DNA of 64,000 nucleotides from positions 62,001-126,000 of the forward strand of contig WHUX01000140.1 in the NCBI GenBank assembly GCA_015179025.1. Direction: 5' to 3'. Below the pieces are notes generated by a model, which was not told the origin of the DNA, searched no databases, and worked only from the letters and a program-made list of their open reading frames with translations. Every line of letters starts with the position of its first letter. Positions within the stretch are counted from its first letter, which is position 1. Shown here piece by piece: positions 56,880-64,000 of this stretch. The translations under genes and the position numbers were made by a program. Origin of the DNA: Terfezia claveryi (Eukaryota; Ascomycota; Pezizomycetes; Pezizales; Pezizaceae).

Positions 56880-59800
56880 CTGCCTCAGGTCATTTGTCTT
56901 TGTTATCTTTTTCTGTTCGCTCTATATCTGTTGACGAGTCTCACCTATTTGGTGAGCATTTTGTTGTACCTATCACGATATCTTTCAATGATAGAACCAT
57001 CGTCACATCAGCCCTCATAGACTGTGGAGTCTCAGGAATTGCCTTTATCGACCAGACCTTTGTCAGTAAAAACTCTATACTCATATCTAAGCTCAAGACC
57101 CCTTGCCTTCTCAATGTCATAGATGGTCGACCTATCTTCTTGGGGGCTATTACAGAACTTGCATGCCTCCCCAGTACACTTGGAAACCACAGTAAAAACC
57201 TCCCCATATTCATCACTAAACTCAAATATCCCATCGTCCTAGGGATTCCATGGCTTAGAATGCATAACGTCTCCGTTAACTTTGGATTATATACCCTGCA
57301 GTTTAATAGTCCCTACTGCAAGATGCATTGTGGAAGTTCAAGGATTGCTGTTACTAGACTGTGTGCACTGCTGCCCCCCATAGACCACCCAACCAAGATG
57401 GTACATCAGACTGCCCACATCAATGCTACGATCCCCCCTGTCTCCCGGCCAATCTCCCTCAACCCTTCTGCTTCACTGGCTCCCTTGAAGCCCCTGAATA
57501 TCAACTTTATTGGAGCGGGGGCTTTCGCTTACCTAACTAGGAGACACAAGCTGAAGGCACATGCCCTCTCTATACATGATGTAAACCTGGAAATCAACAA
57601 GACGAGGTCCAAAGAAGAATAGAAGTCCATGGTCCCAGATGAATACCATAAGTTTATTGACCAGTTCTCGGAAAAGGCCGCAGAAAAGCTTGCCCCCCAT
57701 CAACCATACGACCACACAATCCCGCTGATCGAAGGAAAAACCCCCCCTTATGGCCCTCTTTATAGAATGTCGCGAGTGGAATTGGAGGCCCTGAAGAAGT
57801 ACCTGGAGGAGAATTTGAATAAGAGCTTCATTCGGCACAGCTCTTCCCTGGTGGGTGCTCCTGTACTGTTTGTCAAGAAATCAGATGTCTTCCTTCAATT
57901 GTGTGTAAACTATCGTGGATTGAACGAAATAATAGTAAAAAACAGGTACCCTTTGCCCCTGATCCAGGAGACATTAGCCAGGCTCTCCAAAGCAAAATGG
58001 TTCATTAAATTGGATCTAAGAGAGGCTTATAACCTAGTATAGATCGCTGAAGGGGAGGAGTGGAAAATGGCCTTCCGGACACGTTACGGCTATTTTGAGT
58101 ACAATGTCATGCCTTTTGGATTAACCAATGCCCCGACCTCCTTCTAGCACTTTATTAATGATACCCTACGGGATTTCCTGGATGTGTTCTACACCACCTA
58201 CCTGGACGATATCCTCATATACTCGGATACCTTAGCCGAACACAAGATCTATGTCTGACAAGTGCTAGAGAAGCTGGAATGAGCTGGGTTATACCTGAAG
58301 CCAGAAAAGTGTGAGTTCTATGTGCAGGAGGTCAAGTATCTGGGGCTGATTATCACCACCGAGGGTATTAGGGTGGACCCTGCCAAAGTTGCGGCAATTC
58401 AGGAGTGGAAGACTCTAGCCAACCTCAAGGTTGTATAGGCTTTTCTGGGATTCGCTAACTTTTACCGCCACTTCATATTGGGCCATTCAAGGATCGTGGC
58501 ACCATTGATGGTCTTGATGAGAACAAAGGCAGAAGCTGGCTTACCCCCGACGACGAAAAAGGCCTTCTAATGGAACCAGGCAGCCCAGCTAGCCTTTGAC
58601 AGCCTCAAGAAGGATTTCTATTCAGCTCCGATACTGGCCCACTTCGACCCTGATCGAGAATGCATTATTGAAACTGATGCCTCCGACTATATCTCCGTAG
58701 GAATTCTGTCCCAGAATGACGACAATGGGATCCTTCACCCAGTAGCCTATTTCTCAAAGAAACACTCCTCGGCGGAGTGCAATTACGAGATCTATGATAA
58801 GAAATTAATGGCCATTGTACAAGCATTCAAGGAATGGAGGCCCCACCTAGAATCAGCAAAGGGGGTTATCGAGGTCCTTTCCGACTACAAGAACCTGGAA
58901 TACTTCACAACCACCAAGTTGTTGAATCGCCGGCAGGCTAGGTGGTCAGAGTTTCTGTCCCGGTTCAACTTCAAGAACAGATACAGGCCCAGAAAGGCTG
59001 GGGGTAAGCCGGATGCACTAACCAGGAGATCAGGAGATCTCCCTAAAGGGGGGATGAAAGGCTGAGGTACTAGAATTAGGTGGTACTGAAACCTGAAAAT
59101 CTCGACCTGGTGGCCAATACCCTTGCTGATGCTGATGCTGATCCTGATGCTGATGCTGAGGCTGATGCTGATGCTAATACTGAAGCTGGAGCGGACCTCG
59201 GAGCAGATCCCCTGCTGCGGATATGACAGGCATATGCGGAGGACCCCCTGGTCAAGGATATAATTGCCACAGTGGAATCTGGACAGTGCTGTCATACCAG
59301 GATTTCTCTAGCCGAATGTACAACCCAGGACGGCCTTCTCTACCACCTGGACTGCCTCTACGTACCTGCAGACAATGAGCTACGCCTGAGACTGATCAAG
59401 GAACACCACGATACCCTGGCAGTAGGTCATCCTGGAGTAGCTAAAACGTTAGAGCTGCTGGCTAGGCAGTATACATGGATTGACTAACAGAAGGAGGTGG
59501 AGCGGTACATACGGAACTGCCATATTTGCAAGCGTGGTAAGCCTACCCGTCATACTCCTTATGGGACCCTGAAGCCCCTAGAGATCCCGGATCAACCTTG
59601 GCAACACCTAACCATGGACTTTGTAATTGGGTTGCCGGAGAATTCGGGGTTTAATACTACTCTTATGGTACTATACCGATTGACCAAAATGAGGCATGTT
59701 ATACCATGCCATGATACCTGCTCGGCTCAGGACCTCGCCAGTCTCTACCTCAACCATGTATTCTGATACCACGGTCTCCCTAAGTCAGTTGTCTCGGACC

Positions 59801-60672
59801 GCGGGCCCCAGTTCGTCTCGGACTTCTAGTAGGTTTTCTACGAGCTTTTAGGGATTGACATACATCTCTCTACGGCATATCACCCCCAAACAGAGGGTCA
59901 GTCTAAGCGAATAAATGCAATCATGGAGTAGTACTTGAGAGCATATGTCAATTACCAGCAAAACAACTGGGTTTCACTACTGGTGACCTATGAGTTCACC
60001 GCTAACAACCATTTCTCCGAGACTTTGAAGACCTCCCCATTCCTGGCCAATTATAGCTGGCACACTCATTTCGTGGACTCCCTAGCACCTCTGCACAAGG
60101 CTAGAGAGAACACCCCAGCTAAGGAGTTGGCCATGGAGATTGCTGAGTTGCACTCCACCCTCAGAGCCGAACTGGCTTATGCTCAAGCTAGACAGGCAGA
60201 ATATGCAAATGGATCTAGGTTGCCAGCCCCAAGATACCAGCCAGGAGACAGGGTATGGCTTTCCAGTCAGCACTTCCGGACAGAACAACCTTTGCGTAAA
60301 CTGGACCACAAGTTCTTAGGTCCTTACAAGGTATTGGGGAGTGTGGGTACTGATGCTTATCGGCTAAAGTTCCTCAAGGACATCAAGTGCTACCCTGTCT
60401 TCTATGTATTGGAGATCGAACCGGCGGCCAACGACCCCCTCCCCGGACAGAAACACCCCTCTCCTCCGCCAGTGGTAATCGAAGGTGAAGAGGAATGAGA
60501 AGTTGAAGAAGTGCTGGATTCAAGAAAGAGGTATGGCAGGTTGTAGTATAAGGTGAAATGGATCGGAGATGAGGAAACCACCTAGCAACCGGCAGAGGAT
60601 CTGGAAAGCGCCCCGAACCTGGTCACTCTATTTCACCAGCATTACCCTCTCAAGCCTTGTCAAGCCGAATGA
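56834..60672 (+). pseudogene. pol: pol of element D: protease, RT, RNase H, integrase, chromodomain
   Basis: Protease ~57000 (ALIDCGVSGIAFIDQTF). RT 57640-58400 ([34 protein letters not shown] active site intact). RNase H 58660-59040 ([21 protein letters not shown]). Integrase 59400-59950 (GHPGVAKTLELL, CHICKRG, LTMDFVIGLP, SVVSDRGPQF). Chromodomain 60490-60640 (EVEEVLDSRKRYGRL, YKVKWIGDEETT). The RNase H-integrase linker has a GATGCT expansion encoding an Asp-Ala-rich tract at 59128-59175. About ten TAG stops and a frameshift at the G tract near 59047. Stop TGA 60670-60672. Confidence 0.93.
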
Positions 60673-60803
60673 TATTTTTGTCTTGTCTTCATTGATTTGG
60701 AGTTGGGGTTATGTTTTGTTGTTTTGTTGTTGGTAGGTTGTTCTTACTATTGTCATGTCTAGGCCTTCGTATTACTAGAGCTCTTGCCTAAAAAGGGGGA
60801 TAG

Positions 60804-61318
60804 TGTAACAACCGTCCCTCTTTACCATTGTTATTGTTCTTATTGTTGCTTAGTACCGAGTTGTGTTTTGAGAGTTGTGCCACTTCCAGCATGACTATCG
60901 GGGGTTCCCTATCTCAGAACCTTATTCTGTTATCGGCCTTAGCTTCTTGGGCCACCATATATATATATCTCCTCACTCTCGCACTCACATTGGATACCCA
61001 TCCAATGTCTTATATATCTAATACAGAGCCTTGCTTCTCTCCATGTTGTTGTATCTTCCTTGTGCACCCCCTTGCCTCGCCTCGACTCTGCAGCCCGGCT
61101 GCCCATCCCGCCAACCTTCTATCCTTGCCTTACCTTGCCTTGTCTCTACAGCCTTGCTGCCTCCTACTACTCCCGTGTACCTCTCTCACCCTCGCCCTTG
61201 CCCCCGTCCTAGCCTTTCCCCTAGTCACACACGTAGTGTTCCTATGTATGTGTTACTCTAGCCTTGCCCTTGCTCCGGCGTACCTCTTGGTCGCCTTGTC
61301 CCCAGAGCCGTCGTTACA
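60804..61318 (+). repeat. 3' LTR of element D
   Basis: 515 bp. Differs from the 5' LTR at scattered C/T and G/A positions (for example ATCCAATGT at 61000-61008). Confidence 0.95.
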
Positions 61319-61323
61319 ATAGC

Positions 61324-61605
61324 AGGGACATGTGAAGGTTGGTGAGTATACATTAAACCTAATTGAGGAGTAGCGCTCATAATCTGTTATAGGTGTCCGT
61401 CAACAGTGGGCTACTTATAGTTACTTTAGGGCGGAAGTGGGTGGGGATACTAGTGCAGATGATATGGGTACGAATGCGCCTATGGATGATGAGAGTGAGG
61501 CTAGAGATGATCAAAGCATGCATGAGCTAATGGATGATGAGGACGACTTAGCGGAACAACAGGACTATGATACAGATAACAATGATAGTGAAGATGACGA
61601 AAAGT
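61324..61605 (+). pseudogene. Unrecognised transposon-like gene, part 3: acidic C-terminus
   Basis: Downstream of element D the frame QGHVKVGEYTLNLIEE (two TAG at probable Trp codons) leads to VIGVRQQWATYSYFRAEVGG and an Asp/Glu-rich tail DDEDDLAEQQDYDTDNNDSE that stops with TGA at 61605. It joins the left flank (SSGTRNA) when D and one ATAGC are removed, apart from a TAG at the joint. Such acidic tails are common in fungal transposon proteins; the identity is unknown. Confidence 0.45.
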
Positions 61606-62279
61606 GAAAAGGGAAGTTGATTGTAATGTACAGCAGTTTTGATAGATTTCATTTGTGTTATGTGTTTTATTATCTGAAGGATTTTGGAGTGTAAGTGTGC
61701 AGGTCATAGGGAGTCTGTTTCTTTTTTTATTTCTATACATTACTATGGGGGATCATAGGTAGTGTGGTTAGGGGAATATAAGAGTGGTTGGCAAAGTGGT
61801 TGGCAAAGTGGTTGGATATATTCGGGATTGTATGAGAATGGTTGGGCTAGTATAGGTCAGAGGGTAGATTCAAGGAGTGTGAGTAGATAAGCCAGAAATG
61901 GTAATGAGATAGAAGTTGCTTAGACATGTGCAGTGCCAACCAGACTATATATTACACAATAAGGGTGGGTAATACAAAAGGAGACTCATTCACACTGGAT
62001 GTCTGCTTATTCCACTAATACACTTTGGGAGTCCCGATTTCTGATGGGTTCAAACTCTGATAATATATATATATGCTACAAAGGTTGTTCTATCCTAGAG
62101 CCTCTGCCATTTAGGGTCTTTTCCATCTCAACTTGTTCTCTATCACAGAGTCTACTACATTCCAGAGCAATCTCTATCTCAAGGTGTTAATCCAAGGTCG
62201 TTAACCCTTCTCAATTTTAAAATCTTCAGCACCCATAACATACCTCGAAAGGGTAAGGACAAGAAGAGCAAAGGGAAAG
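61606..62279. other. No gene; short direct repeats
   Basis: Contains GGTTGGCAAAGT repeated in tandem at 61788-61815, a TATATATATAT tract at 62063 and C/T-rich sequence after it. Nothing coding seen. Confidence 0.4.
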
Positions 62280-63900
62280 AGATTGCTACTTTGAAGCATC
62301 AGACTTCAACCCATGACCTAAGGGGGGTCATATGAATAGTGGATAAAACCGGTAGGTTATCTAAGTTCAGTATAGTAATCAAATTTTCTGCCAGGTTATC
62401 CTTCAGGAACACTCTATAGGAGTTAGTAGACCGCCTGGAAGCGGCAACAGAAACAAATACCTCACTAATAACACAGAAGAAGATATCTAAAATGGTACTA
62501 GCAAGACAGGATGTGGGTGCAGACAATTCAGGTATGGTATTGGAAAACATTTCCTCCGAGTATGTAGTGGGGTCACAAAAAGAGGGCGGCAGCTATACAA
62601 CAGGAATAGTCCACGTAGTAAGTTTTTACAGGATAAATAGCAAATTATGGGCTAACTGGAATCAGAGTGGGAAGGATCTGGACAGATCGAATGCATCCTT
62701 CGAGAGAGCTTCTATCTCTAACGCCAATATTGAGGCAGCAAAACCATGGCTGCTGGAATCCATAATGACAAATAGGTATCCTCAAAATGTGTGGGAACAC
62801 ACCTCGAAGCTGGTGAGTAGCAGCATTATGAGCACATAAAAGGGGGAGAAAATCAGCAGGAGGAACAGATCTATTACACAATTTTGCAGGGTATTGAGAG
62901 ATATAGTTAAAACAGATAGTAATAGTATCGAGTATATCATGCTGTTTGAGGATCCATTCCCAGATGCACTCTGTATGGAAGAAATCCTGGATAAGGTGTA
63001 GCGGGATACCGAATAAGATCATGTCACTAATCATTCTTGAGACAATAAGATTGATGCATATGTGAGTCGCAAAGAGTGAATCTATTGTCAGGAAAGGTCA
63101 CTGATGATGGGGATATACCTTTGAAGTATGTAATCTAGGACACGGTCATACATTGTACATGAGGTGAAGAAGTACGTTGCCTTCTTGTACAAATTTGACT
63201 AGAACACATCTAGGAGTTTCATTAAAAAACATGTTACTGAGCTAATGAAGTAGGACCAGTACACCTGTTCAGCAAACAATCATAAGGTATATGCGAGCAC
63301 TCAGCAGGATACAGTGAGAATCTGATAGAGTGTGGTTGTATAGATATGGGGCTATCGGTTTAGAGCCGAGGAAGTAGTAGAGTTAATACACCAGCAGTAT
63401 TTCAATAGAAAAAGAAAACTCGGGGATGTCAATTTAAGATTCCTAAAGAGTATCAATGGACTGTTCCTCTGCTTGGTCTTTACAGCTCTGTACAATACCC
63501 TCGGTGCCTGGGTGAGTAGGGAATGTAGGATCATAGTGGATTTTAGCTATATCAATATGATCGGTGCATAAAGGTACGATAATGGGATATCTGCAAGTTG
63601 CTAATATTTGGTTGGTAGATGTGTATAAGAGGCTTCATGAGCAGTAGCAATACTATCCAATGCACGTTTAGGTAATGTTAGTGAGGTTAACCTAGTACAA
63701 TATCGTCGAAAAGGGCTAGATGAGTGAGAAGAAGGTCAAATTTGAGCATGACAAGCCATATCATGCAGATGCGGAAGAAATAGAGGAGTTAGCCAAGGAC
63801 CTGGCAGTGGGCCTAGAGAATACTGGGTTAGGAACAAAAAGGGCAGTAAAGGAGAAGGAGGACAAAGGTTGCATAATAGGGGAGGATGTATAGGTAAGTG
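62280..63900 (+). pseudogene. Unrecognised decayed coding region
   Basis: Plus-strand frame from ~62280: LKHQTSTHDLRGVI, RLEAATETNTSLITQKKISK, then the 116-codon open part 62492-62839 (NIEAAKPWLLESIMTNRYPQ, NVWEHTSKLVSSSIMST), continuing past TAG to FEDPFPDALCMEEILDKV. A second frame at 63580-63900 reads MGYLQVANIWLVDVYKRLHE and KKVKFEHDKPYHADAEEIEE. Stops are nearly all TAG where Trp or Gln would fit (YNIVEKG-stop-M). It looks like an old mobile-element gene, possibly linked to 47342-61605. I cannot assign a family. Confidence 0.45.
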
Positions 63901-64000
63901 CTCAGCCAATACATCAGCAAAAAAAATTCTCTATCATGACGCAGCAACTAGTTTTGTTACATCTAGTACACCACCAAATTTCTGCTGCCTCTCATGCACC
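63901..64000. other. Right edge, unassigned
   Basis: Continuation of the region above; too short to judge. Confidence 0.3.

Larger units (their letters stand above)
55126..61318 (+). mobile_element. Ty3/gypsy chromovirus D
   Basis: LTRs 55126-55640 and 60804-61318 are both 515 bp and start TGTAACAACCG and end CGTTACA. TSD ATAGC is exact (55121-55125 and 61319-61323). Gag and pol are of the A/C family, with fewer lesions than C. The PPT AAAAAGGGGGATAG precedes the 3' LTR. Confidence 0.96.

Noticed and set aside
33817..64000. Reassignment of TAG to a sense codon, suggested by its frequency within coding regions
   Set aside because: TAG stands for both Gln and Trp positions, occurs with active-site mutations and frameshifts, and TAA/TGA also appear. 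C-to-T decay explains it better.

Overview
This looks like a repeat-dominated stretch of a filamentous fungal genome, most likely an ascomycete. The evidence is spliceosomal introns with fungal-type branch sites, chromodomain Ty3/gypsy elements, a Tad/I-type LINE, a pogo/Fot1-type transposase and a Plavaka-type (KDZ/CACTA-like) transposase. Many elements are also riddled with TAG stops where CAG or TGG is expected, the pattern that CpA-to-TpA mutation (RIP or methylation decay) would give. I cannot name the species. Only one stretch (27354-29747) looks like a non-transposon host gene.

Layout. (1) 1-22.8 kb is a minus-strand LINE broken up by later insertions. A 245-bp MITE-like element sits at 982-1226. 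A chromodomain gypsy element B (1481-16013, TSD AGTGA) carries a second gypsy element A (1660-7854, opposite strand, TSD CACAT/CACGT) inside its 5' LTR. A large foldback element lies at 17270-19120, a tiny poly(A)-tailed insertion at 20927-20961 and a hAT-type MITE at 21576-22096 (8-bp TSD). (2) 22.8-26.1 kb is an element with ~570-bp inverted repeats. (3) 26.1-33.2 kb holds tandem repeats, the two-exon host-like gene, dispersed repeats, a 63-bp palindrome and a LINE RNase H fragment. (4) 33.7-35.8 kb is a decayed pogo/Fot1 transposase and a truncated LTR. (5) 36.3-45.8 kb is a Plavaka transposase on the minus strand, split by gypsy element C (36716-43014). (6) 47.3-61.6 kb is an unrecognised transposon-like gene split by gypsy E (48754-54826, TSD GACAG) and gypsy D (55126-61318, TSD ATAGC). 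(7) 62.3-63.9 kb is another unrecognised decayed coding region.

Elements A, C and D are one gypsy family (Gag, then protease-RT-RNase H-integrase-chromodomain); E and B are separate families. Reading the copies against each other gives three functional signals. First, A, C and D keep a GGGAAAA heptamer in the gag frame, then a 5-nt spacer and a hairpin with compensated stems, at a gag to pol -1 frame change: a programmed -1 frameshift signal. Second, the 9 nt located 2 nt after the 5' LTR are complementary to a segment of the LTR's own putative transcript start region in A, C, D and, with a different but matching sequence, in E. This suggests Tf1-like self-priming rather than tRNA priming. 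Third, the host open reading frames rejoin without a gap when each insertion plus one TSD is removed, so the order of insertions can be read directly.
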